Positions 7,905 through 17,961 of a DNA stretch of 64,000 nt are shown here, piece by piece. Made by a program: the position numbers and the translations under genes. Location of the stretch: positions 1-64,000 of the forward strand of contig USPF01000001.1 of NCBI GenBank assembly GCA_900556555.1, written 5' to 3'. Below the pieces are notes generated by a model, which was not told where the DNA came from, made no database searches, and worked only from the letters and a program-made list of their open reading frames with translations. The stretch's first letter is position 1. Every line of letters starts with the position of its first letter. This DNA is from an uncultured Blautia sp. (lineage in GTDB: Bacteria > Bacillota > Clostridia > Lachnospirales > Lachnospiraceae).

Positions 7905-8507
7905 CTATTCAGCTTCTGTTTCCTGAAACAAAAGCTGTTCTGCAAGATTCCAGATTTCATCCCTACCCTGTTTCGTCTGTGCTGAAAAAGGAATCACCAC
8001 ACTTCCCGGCACCAATTTCAGCCCTTCTTTAATGGCTTTCACGTGCTTCGGAATCTGGCTTCTTTTTAATTTGTCTGCTTTTGTAGCAATGATAATCGGC
8101 TGGTATCCATTGTGAAGAATCCAGTCATACATGGTTTTATCATTTTCTGATGGGTCATGACGGATATCCACCAGCAAAAATACTGCTTTTAACTGCTTTG
8201 ACTGGTGAAGATAACGTTCAATCAATTTTCCCCACTGCTCTTTCACAGACTGGGATACCTTCGCATAACCATATCCTGGAAGATCCACCAGATACATTTC
8301 ATGATTGACATTATAAAAATTAATAGTCTGGGTCTTTCCCGGTGATGCACTGGTTCTTGCCAGAGATTTTCTGTTCAGCAGTGCATTAATGAGGGATGAT
8401 TTTCCCACATTTGACTTTCCGGCAAAAGCAATCTCCGGCACCTGGTTCTTCGGCAGTGTGCTGGTGATGCCGCAGACAATATCTAAAGCTACATGTTTAA
8501 TTACCAT
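7905..8507 (-). CDS. ysxC: Ribosome biogenesis GTPase YsxC/EngB
   Basis: A 200-residue TRAFAC GTPase needed for large-subunit assembly. G1 is GKSNVGKSS, G3 is DLPGYGYA, G4 is TKAD and G5 is FSAQTKQG. GGAGG precedes the ATG. It is the last gene of the tig-clpP-clpX-lon-ysxC run, 25 bp after lon, an order conserved in Bacillus and Clostridia. Confidence 0.95.
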   Translation of the reverse strand: MVIKHVALDIVCGITSTLPKNQVPEIAFAGKSNVGKSSLINALLNRKSLARTSASPGKTQTINFYNVNHEMYLVDLPGYGYAKVSQSVKEQWGKLIERYLHQSKQLKAVFLLVDIRHDPSENDKTMYDWILHNGYQPIIIATKADKLKRSQIPKHVKAIKEGLKLVPGSVVIPFSAQTKQGRDEIWNLAEQLLFQETEAE

Positions 8508-8532
8508 ATCTATTCCTCCGCTTTATGCTTAT

Positions 8533-10857
8533 TTACGGCTGCTGCGCCAGAGCATGCTCAAGCACTTCTTTCATACTGCTTACAGGTATGATTTCCAAAT
8601 CTTTTGTAATTTCCTCATCCATTTCAGACACATCCGCCTGGTTTTCCAGAGGAATCAGAACCTTTTCAATCCCTGCCGTCTTTGCTGCCAGCAGTTTTTC
8701 TTTCAATCCTCCGATTGGAAGTACCCTTCCTCTCAGAGTAATCTCTCCTGTCATAGCTACATTTGCTCTTACAGGGGTTTTCGTAATAGCAGACAGCATA
8801 GCTGTTGCCATCGTAATTCCGGCAGAAGGACCGTCTTTTGGTACTGCACCTTCCGGAATGTGAATATGTAGGTCATGGGTCTGGAAAAATTCACTGTCTA
8901 TATGGTACTCTTCTGCCACAGAACGGATATAGCTGATTCCCGCCTGTGCTGATTCTTTCATGACATCGCCTAACTGACCCGTCAGAAGGAACTCTCCTTT
9001 TCCCGGCATCAGATTTACCTCAATCTGAAGCGTATCTCCTCCTACACTGGTCCAGGCAAGACCTCTCACAATTCCAATTTCATCGGACTGATTTTTCATC
9101 TGATAAGTAAACTTTGCCCTGCCTAAAAACTCTTCCAGATTTTCTTTTGTAACCTGGACTTTTTCCTGTTTGTCTTCCAGAATCTTTCTGGCAGTCTTGC
9201 GGCAAATTTCACCGATTTTTCTTTCCAGGCTTCTTACGCCTGCTTCTTTTGTATAGCCGGAAATAATTTCCCTGAGAGCCTGCTCATCAATAGAAAGCTG
9301 TGCTTCTTTTAATCCGTGAATTTTAATCTGTTTTGGAATCAAATGCTCCCGGGCAATATGTTCTTTCTCGTTTTCTGTATAGCTGTTGATTTCAATAATC
9401 TCCATACGGTCCAGAAGTGGTCTTGGAATGGTCTGTAAGTCATTGGCAGTGGCAATGAACAATACTTCTGACAAATCCAGAGGGATTTCCACATAATGAT
9501 CCCGGAACTTATTGTTCTGCTCTGAGTCTAAAACCTCCAGCAGTGCTGAAGAAGTATCCCCCTTGTAATCGCTACTCACTTTATCAATTTCATCCAGAAG
9601 CATCAGGGGATTCTTCACCCCTGCCTGAATCAGTCCATTGGCAATCCGCCCCGGCATGGATCCGATATACGTTCTTCTGTGTCCTCTGATTTCTGCTTCA
9701 TCCCGGACACCGCCAAGAGACATTCTCACATACTCTTTTCCCAGTGCTCTTGCTACAGACCTTGCAATAGAGGTTTTTCCAGTTCCCGGAGGCCCTGCAA
9801 GACATAAGATAGGGCTTTCTCCTTTTTTTGTCAGTGTACGGACTGCAAGAAACTCCATAATTCTTTCTTTTACTTTTTCCAATCCATAATGGTCTTCTTC
9901 CAAAATCTGGCTAGCTTTTTTCAGATTTTTATTGTCTTTAGAAGCTTTATCCCATGGCAGTGCAAGCAGTGTTTCTATATAACTTCTCATAACTCCTGCT
10001 TCTGCCTGAGAACCGGCCGCATTTTTAAACCTGTCAATTTCTTTCTTGATCTTATCTTTTACTCCTCTGGAAGCCTTGAGTTTTTCTGTCTGCTCACGGA
10101 ACTGATCGGCTTCTGAGATGGTGTCCTGGTCTCCAAGTTCCTCCCTGATCACCTTCAGTTGTTCTCTCAGAATATAATCTCTCTGGTTTTTATCTACTCT
10201 CTGTTTCACTTTCTGATTCAAATCTATGCGTATCTGCATAATTTCAATCTCATTGCTGAGAATCATCCCCAGAACCTCATATCGTTCTTCCAGTGAGACT
10301 GCCTCAAGAATTCTCTGTTTATCCTCATACCGCATAGGAAGATTCACTGCAATCTGGTCAATCACCCGTTGCACATCCTCCTGCTCTAAAATCTGGTTTG
10401 CCAGATCTTTGCTCAGTTTTGGATTTTCATTACAGTAACGGATAAACAGTTCCTTCATTCCTCTGAGCATAGCTTCTTTTACATTGTCATCCAGAAACTC
10501 TGTATGTTCTTCTCTAAAAAGGGCTATTTCTGCATCCAGATAGCGGGGATTCTCCTCAAACCGCAGTAATTCTGCCCGTTCTTTACCTTCTACCAATACC
10601 TGGATCATGTTTTTCTTTGATTTTACTAATTGTTTGATCTCAGCTATGGTTCCAATTCTATATAAATCTTCCTGAGATGGTTCTTCTACCTCCGGGTCTT
10701 TCTGGGTAATCAAAAACACCCTCTGATCCTGTACCATGGCTTTTTCTATTGCCTTGACAGATTTTTCCCTGCTCACATCAAAATGAACGATCATATCAGG
10801 AAGAATCGTAGTTCCTCTAAGGGCGATTGCTGGTAAATGCTGAATCATGTCACTCAT
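8533..10857 (-). CDS. lon: ATP-dependent protease Lon (LonA)
   Basis: A 774-residue cytosolic AAA+ serine protease. The N-terminal substrate domain is followed by Walker A GPPGTGKTS near 352, Walker B LLLDEIDK, and the protease domain with the catalytic dyad Ser678 (DGPSAG) and Lys721 (GGLKEK). I chose the ATG at 10857, which has a perfect AAGGAGG site and begins MSDMIQHLPAIALRG like other LonA proteins; an upstream in-frame ATG at 10890 has no site. It lies 25 bp after clpX. Confidence 0.95.
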   Translation of the reverse strand: MSDMIQHLPAIALRGTTILPDMIVHFDVSREKSVKAIEKAMVQDQRVFLITQKDPEVEEPSQEDLYRIGTIAEIKQLVKSKKNMIQVLVEGKERAELLRFEENPRYLDAEIALFREEHTEFLDDNVKEAMLRGMKELFIRYCNENPKLSKDLANQILEQEDVQRVIDQIAVNLPMRYEDKQRILEAVSLEERYEVLGMILSNEIEIMQIRIDLNQKVKQRVDKNQRDYILREQLKVIREELGDQDTISEADQFREQTEKLKASRGVKDKIKKEIDRFKNAAGSQAEAGVMRSYIETLLALPWDKASKDNKNLKKASQILEEDHYGLEKVKERIMEFLAVRTLTKKGESPILCLAGPPGTGKTSIARSVARALGKEYVRMSLGGVRDEAEIRGHRRTYIGSMPGRIANGLIQAGVKNPLMLLDEIDKVSSDYKGDTSSALLEVLDSEQNNKFRDHYVEIPLDLSEVLFIATANDLQTIPRPLLDRMEIIEINSYTENEKEHIAREHLIPKQIKIHGLKEAQLSIDEQALREIISGYTKEAGVRSLERKIGEICRKTARKILEDKQEKVQVTKENLEEFLGRAKFTYQMKNQSDEIGIVRGLAWTSVGGDTLQIEVNLMPGKGEFLLTGQLGDVMKESAQAGISYIRSVAEEYHIDSEFFQTHDLHIHIPEGAVPKDGPSAGITMATAMLSAITKTPVRANVAMTGEITLRGRVLPIGGLKEKLLAAKTAGIEKVLIPLENQADVSEMDEEITKDLEIIPVSSMKEVLEHALAQQP

Positions 10858-10882
10858 ACCGCTCCTCCTTAAACCTTCGTAT

Positions 10883-12169
10883 TTATGCACTTTCTGATGT
10901 TCTGCCTTTTTTCTTTGTTCTTCTGGAAGCCGGAAGCTCCTTATGTTCTAAGAGGGCTTCTCCCTTTCCTTCCACTACTTCTTTTGTAATGGTGCATCCT
11001 GAAATACTCTCATCAGAAGGTACGCTGTACATCAAATCCATAAGAGAATTTTCCATAATAGCCCTGAGTCCTCTGGCTCCTGTCTTTCTCTCCATAGATT
11101 TATCTGCAATTGCTTCCAGGGCTTCCTGCTGGAAATCAAGCTGAATTCCATCCAGCCCAAATAAAGTCTGATACTGACGCACCAGAGAATTTCTTGGCTC
11201 TGTGAGAATCCTTACTAATGCATCTTTATCCAGAGCATCTAAGGATACTACCACAGGAACTCGTCCTACAAACTCTGGAATCAGTCCGAATTTCACCAGA
11301 TCCTGAGGCATAACCTCTTTCAATAATTCTCCTACATTCTTCTCTCCTGTTCTGCGGATATCTGCGTTGAAACCGATAGAACTTGTATCTTTTCTTGTCT
11401 CAATGATTTTATCCAAACCTTCAAAGGCACCGCCACAGATAAAGAGAATATTTGTCGTGTCAATCTGGATAAATTCCTGCTGCGGATGTTTGCGGCCTCC
11501 CTGAGGCGGTACACTGGCAACAGTTCCTTCTACGATTTTCAGAAGTGCCTGCTGCACACCTTCCCCTGAAACATCTCTGGTAATAGAAGCATTCTCTGAT
11601 TTTCTGGTAATCTTATCAATTTCATCTATATAAATAATGCCGTACTGGGCTCTTTCGATATCATAATCTGCTGCCTGAATAATCTTCAGCAGAATATTTT
11701 CCACATCTTCACCCACATAGCCGGCTTCTGTAAGTGTTGTTGCATCTGCAATGGCAAAAGGCACATTTAACAGTCTCGCCAGGGTCTGAGCCAGCAATGT
11801 TTTACCGGAACCAGTAGGTCCCAGCATCAAGATATTACTCTTCTGCAATTCCACATCTGTATTGTCACCTGCCAGAACACGTTTATAATGATTGTAAACT
11901 GCTACAGAGAGCACTTTTTTCGCCTCGTCTTGTCCAATTACATAATCATCCAGAAATTCCTTAATCTGCTGTGGTTTTAACAGATTAATTTCATCTGTCA
12001 TATCTTCGTAATCTTTTTCCATCTCTTCTTTTATGATTTCAGAACAGATGCCTACACATTCATCACAAATATATGTGCCTGCCGGACCTGCAATTAATTT
12101 ATTTACCTGTTCTTCGGTTTTTCCGCAAAAGGAACATCTAAATTTTGTATCATTCCCTTTTATTGCCAT
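10883..12169 (-). CDS. clpX: ClpXP ATPase subunit ClpX
   Basis: A 428-residue AAA+ unfoldase that feeds substrates to ClpP. The N-terminal zinc finger uses Cys12, Cys15, Cys35 and Cys38. Walker A is GPTGSGKT near residue 115, Walker B is IIYIDEIDK, and the ClpP-docking IGF-type loop follows near 270 (SSIGFNAD). The ATG at 12169 has AAAGGGA upstream and begins [10 protein letters not shown] as usual; a longer in-frame start at 12229 is unlikely. Confidence 0.95.
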   Translation of the reverse strand: MAIKGNDTKFRCSFCGKTEEQVNKLIAGPAGTYICDECVGICSEIIKEEMEKDYEDMTDEINLLKPQQIKEFLDDYVIGQDEAKKVLSVAVYNHYKRVLAGDNTDVELQKSNILMLGPTGSGKTLLAQTLARLLNVPFAIADATTLTEAGYVGEDVENILLKIIQAADYDIERAQYGIIYIDEIDKITRKSENASITRDVSGEGVQQALLKIVEGTVASVPPQGGRKHPQQEFIQIDTTNILFICGGAFEGLDKIIETRKDTSSIGFNADIRRTGEKNVGELLKEVMPQDLVKFGLIPEFVGRVPVVVSLDALDKDALVRILTEPRNSLVRQYQTLFGLDGIQLDFQQEALEAIADKSMERKTGARGLRAIMENSLMDLMYSVPSDESISGCTITKEVVEGKGEALLEHKELPASRRTKKKGRTSESA

Positions 12170-12216
12170 AAGTTTTCCCTTTCTATGAATCTGATCAAAT
12201 TTTCCTGAAACCTTGA

Positions 12217-12246
12217 AAGACTCCCGCAAATCTATGCAGGAGTCTT
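12217..12246 (-). terminator. Weak terminator or processing hairpin between clpP and clpX
   Basis: An AAGACTCC / GGAGTCTT stem extended by GC pairs. On the minus strand it is followed only by TCAAGG, with no real U-tract. It sits in the 108-bp gap between clpP and clpX and may uncouple their levels. Confidence 0.45.
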
Positions 12247-12277
12247 ATCTTCTGTCCTTATCTTATCCTTTGTGTCC

Positions 12278-12859
12278 TTATCTGTGTTCAATTACAGAAT
12301 CAATAAGACCATATGCCAGAGCCTCCTGGGCTGTCATATAGTTATCTCTCTCTGTATCTCTGGCAATCACTTCCAGAGGCTGGCCTGTATTCTGAGCAAG
12401 AAGCGTATTTAAACGCTCTTTTGTCTTCAGAATCTGTTTTGCAACAATGTCAATATCTGTTGCCTGACCCTGTGCACCGCCAGATGGCTGGTGAATCATA
12501 ATTTCGGCATTGGGCAGAGCCATTCTCTTGCCTTTTGTACCGCCTGCCAGAAGGAATGCTCCCATGCTGGCAGCCAGACCCATACAAATCGTAGATACAT
12601 CACATTTGATGTACTGCATGGTATCATAAATCACCATACCTGCTGTTACGGAACCTCCCGGGCTATTGATATACAAATGAATATCCTTTCCCGGATCTTC
12701 GGACTCCAGGAAGAGGAGCTGGGCTGCGATCAGGTTTGCTGACACATCCGTAACCTCTTCTCCAAGGAAAATAATTCTGTCTTTTAATAATCTGGAATAG
12801 ATGTCGTAGTTTCTCTCTCCACGGCTTGTCTGTTCAATGACATATGGTACTAAACTCAT
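12278..12859 (-). CDS. clpP: ClpXP protease proteolytic subunit
   Basis: A 193-residue serine protease that forms the tetradecameric ClpP barrel. The triad is complete: Ser98 (GLAASMGAF), His123 (MIHQPSGG) and Asp172 (DTERDNYM). The start [20 protein letters not shown] is canonical, with AGGAGGAG upstream. It lies 32 bp after tig and upstream of clpX, its ATPase partner. Confidence 0.97.
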   Translation of the reverse strand: MSLVPYVIEQTSRGERNYDIYSRLLKDRIIFLGEEVTDVSANLIAAQLLFLESEDPGKDIHLYINSPGGSVTAGMVIYDTMQYIKCDVSTICMGLAASMGAFLLAGGTKGKRMALPNAEIMIHQPSGGAQGQATDIDIVAKQILKTKERLNTLLAQNTGQPLEVIARDTERDNYMTAQEALAYGLIDSVIEHR

Positions 12860-12891
12860 GAAACTCCTCCTATCCTGCCAAGTATAGCTGA

Positions 12892-14202
12892 TTATTCAGC
12901 AGCTTCTTCTTTCTTTTCCACTACTTTTGCTGATTCAGCAACTAAAGTAACTGCTTCCTGAACAGCGATGTCTTTCTTCATCTGTTCTTTCTCAGCATCA
13001 CCCATTAATTCTTTTAATTTTTCGACTTCCATCTTGTACATGTCAGCCATTGTCTTTAATTCTTCTTCGAATTTCTCATCAGAAATCTGGATATTTTCTA
13101 CTTCAGCAACTTTCTCTAATACCAGACGGCTCTGGATTCTCTTCAGTGCCTGTGGTCTCATCTGTTCCTGGATCTTAGCCTGATCAAGACCTGTGAACTG
13201 ATAATACTGGTCAATGGAAAGTCCCTGTGCCTGCATTCTCTGAACGAAATCGTTCATTAACTGCTGGATCTGGTTCTGGATCATTGCTTCCGGAATATCC
13301 ATCTGTGCATTTGCAATTACAGCATCAACTGCTTTGTCTTCTCTTTCACGTTTTGCAACGCCTTCTTTACGTTCTCTGATTTTCTTTTCAACATCTGCTT
13401 TGTATTCAGCTAATGTATCGAATTCAGAAACGTCTTTTGCAAATTCATCATCTAACTCAGGAAGTTCTTTTACTTTGATTGCTTTTACTGTACATTTGAA
13501 TACAGCAGCTTTTCCAGCTAAATCATTTGCATGGTAATCTTCTGGGAAAGTAACATTTACTTCTACTTCTTTGTTCAGTTCAGCACCAACTAACTGGTCT
13601 TCAAATCCTGGGATAAAAGAGTTAGAACCGATTGTCAGAGGATAATCTGTTCCTTTTCCGCCTTCAAATGCAACACCATCAACAAAGCCTTCGAAATCTA
13701 AAGTAACCATGTCACCCTGTGCTACTGCTCTGTCGTCTACATCGATTGTTCTGGAGTTGTTTTCCTGCTCTCTCTTTAATTCAGCAGCAACTTCTTCTTC
13801 TGTTACTTCTACAGGAGTCACTTCTACTTCCAGACCTTTGTATTCACCTAATGTAACTTCTGGTTTTACAGCCACTTCTGCTGTGAAGATAAAGGATTTT
13901 CCTTTTTCTACCTGTACAACGTCGATTTCTGGATAAGAAACAATGTCTAATCCGCTTTCTTCTGCTGCCTTTGGATATTCTCTCTGAATCAGTGCATTTG
14001 CTGCATCTTCAAAAAAGATTCCTGCACCGTACATTTTTTCAATCATCACACGAGGAGCTTTTCCTTTACGGAATCCAGGAATTGTGATTTTGTTTTTGTT
14101 TTTCATATAAGCAGCCTGTACTGCTTTCTCAAATTCTTCAGCGGCAACTTCGATTGTCAGTTTTGCCATGTTCTTTTCCAAGTTTTCTACCTGTACACTC
14201 AT
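12892..14202 (-). CDS. tig: Trigger factor
   Basis: A 436-residue ribosome-bound chaperone. The N-terminal ribosome-binding domain has the signature GFRKGKAPR (near 46). The FKBP-type prolyl isomerase domain follows (near 150-245, [14 protein letters not shown]), then the long helical C-terminal arms. The ATG at 14202 has AAGGAGGA and gives the canonical [11 protein letters not shown] start, so I prefer it over the in-frame codon at 14235. It is the first gene of the quality-control operon. Confidence 0.95.
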   Translation of the reverse strand: MSVQVENLEKNMAKLTIEVAAEEFEKAVQAAYMKNKNKITIPGFRKGKAPRVMIEKMYGAGIFFEDAANALIQREYPKAAEESGLDIVSYPEIDVVQVEKGKSFIFTAEVAVKPEVTLGEYKGLEVEVTPVEVTEEEVAAELKREQENNSRTIDVDDRAVAQGDMVTLDFEGFVDGVAFEGGKGTDYPLTIGSNSFIPGFEDQLVGAELNKEVEVNVTFPEDYHANDLAGKAAVFKCTVKAIKVKELPELDDEFAKDVSEFDTLAEYKADVEKKIRERKEGVAKREREDKAVDAVIANAQMDIPEAMIQNQIQQLMNDFVQRMQAQGLSIDQYYQFTGLDQAKIQEQMRPQALKRIQSRLVLEKVAEVENIQISDEKFEEELKTMADMYKMEVEKLKELMGDAEKEQMKKDIAVQEAVTLVAESAKVVEKKEEAAE

Positions 14203-14331
14203 TGTTAAAAATTCCTCCTTGAATTCTATATGCATTCTGCTCCCGTAGGAACAGCGCTTTTTACATACTTACAGTCATTGAAACAGTATAGCACAAGGAA
14301 ATTAAAAACGCCAGTATTTTTTTAGGGTTTG

Positions 14332-14889
14332 CTAAATTTCTGCATGAAAAATAATGGATTTCCTAATTTCCTCTGCTTTTTCTTCATCATATAGCTGTGC
14401 AATCAGCTCCAAGGCAAATGGAATCGCAGTACCAAGCCCCCTGCTGGTGATGATATTATCCTGAACGGCTACTTCCTGATACTCCACTTCTGCTCCTGTA
14501 AGCTGTTCCTCGAATCCAGGATAGCAAACAGCCTGTTTTCCTTCCAGAATTCCTAATTTTCCCAAAACACTGGGTGCTGCACAGATAGCTGCTACTTTCT
14601 TTCCCTCTGATGCAAAGTTTTTTAATAAACCGCAAAGTCCCTGATGTTCTCCCAGATAGCGTGTCCCTGGCATACCGCCCGGAAGCACCAGCATATCTAT
14701 TGTATCATAGTCCACATCATCAAAGAAACAATCTGCTTTCAGTTCAATTCCATGAGAGCCCTTGACAGCCAGCCCGTCACTGATGGATACCATTTGTACC
14801 TCTGCCCCTGCCCTGCGGAGCAGATCCACAACAGTAAGCCCTTCTATTTCTTCAAAACCATCTGCGGTAAAAACACACACATTTGCCAT
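14332..14889 (-). CDS. DJ-1/PfpI family protein
   Basis: A 185-residue protein of the DJ-1/YajL branch. The nucleophile is Cys103 in AAICAAPSVLG, and the conserved Glu in GFEEIEG stands near residue 14. YajL-type proteins are associated with glyoxalase or protein-repair activity; the exact role here is not settled. I chose the second ATG (14889) because AAGGGGG lies 8-9 nt upstream of it and only 2 nt before the first ATG. The gene stands alone. Confidence 0.85.
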   Translation of the reverse strand: MANVCVFTADGFEEIEGLTVVDLLRRAGAEVQMVSISDGLAVKGSHGIELKADCFFDDVDYDTIDMLVLPGGMPGTRYLGEHQGLCGLLKNFASEGKKVAAICAAPSVLGKLGILEGKQAVCYPGFEEQLTGAEVEYQEVAVQDNIITSRGLGTAIPFALELIAQLYDEEKAEEIRKSIIFHAEI

Positions 14890-14986
14890 TTCCATATCCC
14901 CCTTTGAATTTTGTTATGCTTATCTTAGCACACATCCCTCTGTATTTCATCTAAACAAATGCAGGATTTTCTAAAGTTTCTATAAA

Positions 14987-15520
14987 CTACAGAAAACTCT
15001 TTTTGCACAATACATACCTATCCAGTCCTCCATAGAGCTTTTCCCTGGACACAATCTCATATCCATTCTTTTCCATGGTATGCAGGCTGCTATGATTATC
15101 AGGATATACGGTACACATGCAATACTGCACATTCTGTCTCTGTTTTTTCTGCTGTTCCTTTAACAGTCTCTCTGCCTCTTGAAGCATTTGTCCCTGTAGC
15201 CTATTTCCACGGTAAGCTTCTTTTACTGCTGCAGAATCCATATACACGACCTTTCCAAGTTCCTCCCCTGTCAATCCTGCATATTGTCCCAGATTATTCT
15301 GTGCTTCTGGATAAAATACCATAAAAAAACCTGCCAGTTCCCTGCTTTCCTCCTCTCTTTCACCTACCAGAAACCCTTTTCCTTCCAGTACCTGTTTTAC
15401 ATACGCCTCTTCATCTGCAACAAACCATTCCTGTTTTCCAACAGACTTGTGTGCATCTTCCATCACTTCCATGATTTCCGGCAAATTTTCTACTGTCATT
15501 TTCTCTATTTTAAACTTCAT
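14987..15520 (-). CDS. GNAT family N-acetyltransferase
   Basis: A 177-residue single GNAT domain. The acetyl-CoA loop is AYRGNRLQGQMLQEAE near residues 107-122, and the C-terminal KNGYEIVSREKLYGG is typical of the family. GGAGGAG precedes the ATG. It is divergent from the CYTH gene. The substrate cannot be inferred. Confidence 0.8.
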   Translation of the reverse strand: MKFKIEKMTVENLPEIMEVMEDAHKSVGKQEWFVADEEAYVKQVLEGKGFLVGEREEESRELAGFFMVFYPEAQNNLGQYAGLTGEELGKVVYMDSAAVKEAYRGNRLQGQMLQEAERLLKEQQKKQRQNVQYCMCTVYPDNHSSLHTMEKNGYEIVSREKLYGGLDRYVLCKKSFL

Positions 15521-15614
15521 AGGTATTCTCCTCCGTACCTTGCTTTTTTCTATAAAAAAGTATATGATACCTGAAAAGAAACTGCAAGAATGACCTTTTG
15601 CAAGGAGGATTTAT

Positions 15615-16070
15615 ATGGAAATCGAAAAAAAATATCTTATCCATAAACTGCCGGAAAATCTGGACACTTGTCCATGCAAAAAAATCCAGCAGGCTTATTT
15701 ATGCACCAATCCTGTTGTCCGTATCCGCAGACAGGATGACCAGTATATTCTCACTTATAAAGGTAAGGGACTTATGGTCCGGGAGGAGTACAATCTGCCA
15801 TTGAACCAGGAAGCCTACGAACATCTGTTAAAAAAAGCAGATGGCCTGATTCTTACCAAAACCAGGTATCTGCTTCCGCTCCCACAGGGGCTTACCATTG
15901 AATTAGATGTGTTTGATGCTCCTTACGAAAATCTCTGGCTGGCAGAGGTAGAATTTCCCTCTGAAGAGGATGCCAATGCCTTTGTACCTCCGGAATGGTT
16001 CGGGGAAGATGTAACGTTCTCCGGCAAATATCACAACAGCGTTATGGCTATGCCTGGATTAAAATCATAA
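15615..16070 (+). CDS. CYTH domain protein (triphosphate tunnel metalloenzyme)
   Basis: A 151-residue protein starting MEIEKKYLI, which contains the ExExK signature of the CYTH/TTM fold. Alternating basic and acidic strands (VRIRRQ, LTYKGKG, IELDVF, AEVEFPSE) line the tunnel. Members act as tripolyphosphatases, thiamine triphosphatases or class IV adenylate cyclases; short bacterial ones are most often tripolyphosphatases, which is an inference here. AAGGAGG precedes the ATG. Confidence 0.85.
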   Translation: MEIEKKYLIHKLPENLDTCPCKKIQQAYLCTNPVVRIRRQDDQYILTYKGKGLMVREEYNLPLNQEAYEHLLKKADGLILTKTRYLLPLPQGLTIELDVFDAPYENLWLAEVEFPSEEDANAFVPPEWFGEDVTFSGKYHNSVMAMPGLKS

Positions 16071-16079
16071 TCACAGGAA

Positions 16080-16111
16080 GCAGGGATGTTTTGCCATCCC
16101 TGCCCCTTTCT
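16080..16111 (+). terminator. Terminator of the CYTH gene
   Basis: A perfect GCAGGGATG / CATCCCTGC stem (16080-16088, 16095-16103), followed by CCCTTTCT. The U-tract is weak. Confidence 0.6.
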
Positions 16112-17132
16112 ATTGATCTGCTGCTTTTTCTGCAAAATCTGTGTTCACTAATTCCTGATAAGGAACTCTCTCTTTCAACTCTCCTGCACTATCCAGAATA
16201 TTTTCCAGAAGTTCGAAACTCTCTTTCTCAAAAATCAGATTTTCTTTCCAGGTATTCTGCTCCTGATACCGCCTTACAATGGTGGTGATTGTTTCCAGAT
16301 CACTTTCTTTAAATTGCGGCTGGATAACGCCTGCGATTTCTTCTGGGGTGTGACTATTCACATAATCCATGCCTTTTTGAAGAGCATTGGTAAAACCCTG
16401 AAGAATCTTGGAATTTTCTTTGATATAACTTTCCCTGGCACTGTAAGCCGTGTAAGGAACATAGCCGGATTCCACACCGCAGGATGCCACCACATATCCT
16501 GCTCCTTCTTTTTCCAAGGCGGTAGCAGATGGCTCAAACTCCACGCTAAAATCCCCCTGCCCACCTGAGAATGCTGCCGCTGTGGAACCGAAATCAATGC
16601 TCCGGTCAATGCTCATATCTTTATCTGGATCCATTCCTTTTTCTTTCAAAATATACTCAAAAACCATCTCCGGCATGCCACCTTTTCTGCCGCCCAAAAT
16701 TTCTTTTCCTTTTAAATCCTCCCACTGAAACTCCGGCATCTTCTCCCTGGATACCAGGAAATTTCCCGCCCTCTGTGTGAGCTGTGCAAAGTTTACCACT
16801 TTATCATTTGCTCCCTGCTGGTACGCATAGATGCTGGATTCTGAACCCATAAATCCAATCTCCGCATCCCCGGACAACACTGCTGCCATAACCTTATCTG
16901 CACCAAATCCAGTGACCAGGTTCAGATCAATTCCTTCTTCCTTAAAGTATCCTTTTTCGATTGCCACATACTGCGGTGCATAAAAAATCGAGTGTGCCAC
17001 CTCGTTTAAAGTGATTTCGGTAAGTTCTTCCTTTTCCTTTTTTTTGCTCCCTTCCTCCCTGCCTTTACATGCCGCCAGTCCAAAGCAGCACAACAGGACA
17101 ACTCCTAAAACCAGAGCAGTTTTCTTTTTCAT
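16110..17132 (-). CDS. Orphan ABC transporter substrate-binding lipoprotein (NMT1/SsuA-like)
   Basis: A 340-residue lipoprotein. The signal peptide ends in a lipobox (LAAC, Cys22 of the mature-start numbering), followed by a Lys/Glu-rich linker and an NMT1/THI5-like periplasmic-binding fold (NEVAHSIFYAPQYVAIEKGYF is split across the family's ligand strand). Such proteins bind pyrimidines, sulfonates or nitrate-like anions; the ligand here is unknown. GGAGG precedes the ATG at 17132. No permease or ATPase gene is adjacent, which is unusual for this family. Confidence 0.85.
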   Translation of the reverse strand: MKKKTALVLGVVLLCCFGLAACKGREEGSKKKEKEELTEITLNEVAHSIFYAPQYVAIEKGYFKEEGIDLNLVTGFGADKVMAAVLSGDAEIGFMGSESSIYAYQQGANDKVVNFAQLTQRAGNFLVSREKMPEFQWEDLKGKEILGGRKGGMPEMVFEYILKEKGMDPDKDMSIDRSIDFGSTAAAFSGGQGDFSVEFEPSATALEKEGAGYVVASCGVESGYVPYTAYSARESYIKENSKILQGFTNALQKGMDYVNSHTPEEIAGVIQPQFKESDLETITTIVRRYQEQNTWKENLIFEKESFELLENILDSAGELKERVPYQELVNTDFAEKAADQ

Positions 17133-17266
17133 TACTTCCTCCAAAAACTTCTAATTATCATACCATATGTAAAATATAAAAATTTGGTTCCTATCACTCT
17201 GTGCAGAAGGTCCGGATATTATGTCAGTACACGTATTATGAAACAGGCATCATTATACTATAATTA

Positions 17267-17795
17267 ACTCAAACTTCACACACTATTTGGTGTGCTGCAC
17301 CTTGAAAAATCAATACTTTCATCCATAAAAAGGTGTGTCCGCATTGGTAGAAAGCATTTATAGAGTCTGGAATTTTATCAGCCAGACCATAAATAGGCTA
17401 AATTTCACAATTTCTTCATTTCAACCTACTTTATTATGGCCCCAATAAGTTGGATTGCATGTTTTTCTTATATAGGCCTACTTTTTTCTGACCTCAATAG
17501 GCTAAATTACAAGTTTTCCACTTTTCAACTTATTTTTCTGGAGGACAATATAGGCCAAATTTAGAGAATCTTGCCCAGCATCCTATTTTGAGCAAAAATA
17601 AGTAGGTGTGATTTCAGTTTTTTTTAAAAAACCACCTATTCGTGCCCGAAAAGTATAGGCTAAAAATCACAAAATAACATTTTCAACAGAAAGAACATTG
17701 GAACAGGGGTTCATCTGCCGCCGCAATTCTATTTTATGAGTTAAAATATTGATTTTCAACATATGAGTCCAATTTTTGATGTGGGAAGTTTGAGT
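17267..17795. mobile_element. 0.53-kb non-coding element with long imperfect terminal inverted repeats
   Basis: The left end (17267-17333) and the reverse complement of the right end (17729-17795) align over about 67 bp. The outermost 16 bases match at 15 positions (ACTCAAACTTCACACA against ACTCAAACTTCCCACA), and an inner block with TTGAAAA, TCAATA and CATAAAA is also shared. The interior holds no ORF but a ~52-bp tandem array. The flanking 5-mers AATTA and AATGA could be a decayed target duplication, but this is weak. It has the shape of a MITE or a non-autonomous transposon; I cannot name a family. Confidence 0.6.
17392..17680. repeat. Degenerate ~52-bp tandem array with paired inverted boxes
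   Basis: Boxes of the TAGG/TAAG type begin at 17394, 17446, 17498, 17551, 17603 and 17656, a mean period of 52.4 bp. Opposed CCTA-type boxes lie near 17425, 17477, 17529, 17582 and 17635 with the same period. Units 1 and 3 share AATAGGCTAAATT exactly. The period equals five helical turns, so all boxes would face the same side of the DNA. There is no coding potential. Confidence 0.65.
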
Positions 17796-17825
17796 AATGA
17801 AATCATGCCAATACGGAGGATTATA

Positions 17826-17909
17826 ATGATGTCCGAATACGGATTTACCAAAACTAACATTATTTCACTTTTAAATGAAGGTTCAATCACTGTTGCAGAT
17901 TTAGATTAA
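17826..17909 (+). pseudogene. Small ORF, probably truncated by an in-frame stop
   Basis: ATGATG follows ACGGAGG (17814-17820) at a good distance and encodes 27 residues (MMSEYGFTKTNIISLL, then an NEGSITVADLD segment) before TAA at 17907. The same frame stays open and protein-like for another 34 codons (FSDELKETIYVFADTYLKE) to a stop at 18012-18014. A single base change of a CAA-like codon could have created the stop. The downstream part runs into a terminator at 17962. I do not recognise the family. Confidence 0.4.
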
Positions 17910-17961
17910 TTTAGTGATGAACTGAAGGAAACTATTTATGTGTTTGCGGATACCTATTTGA

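Noticed and set aside
17392-17680. CRISPR array
   Set aside because: The repeats are degenerate and vary throughout each unit, with no constant repeat/variable spacer structure and no cas genes.
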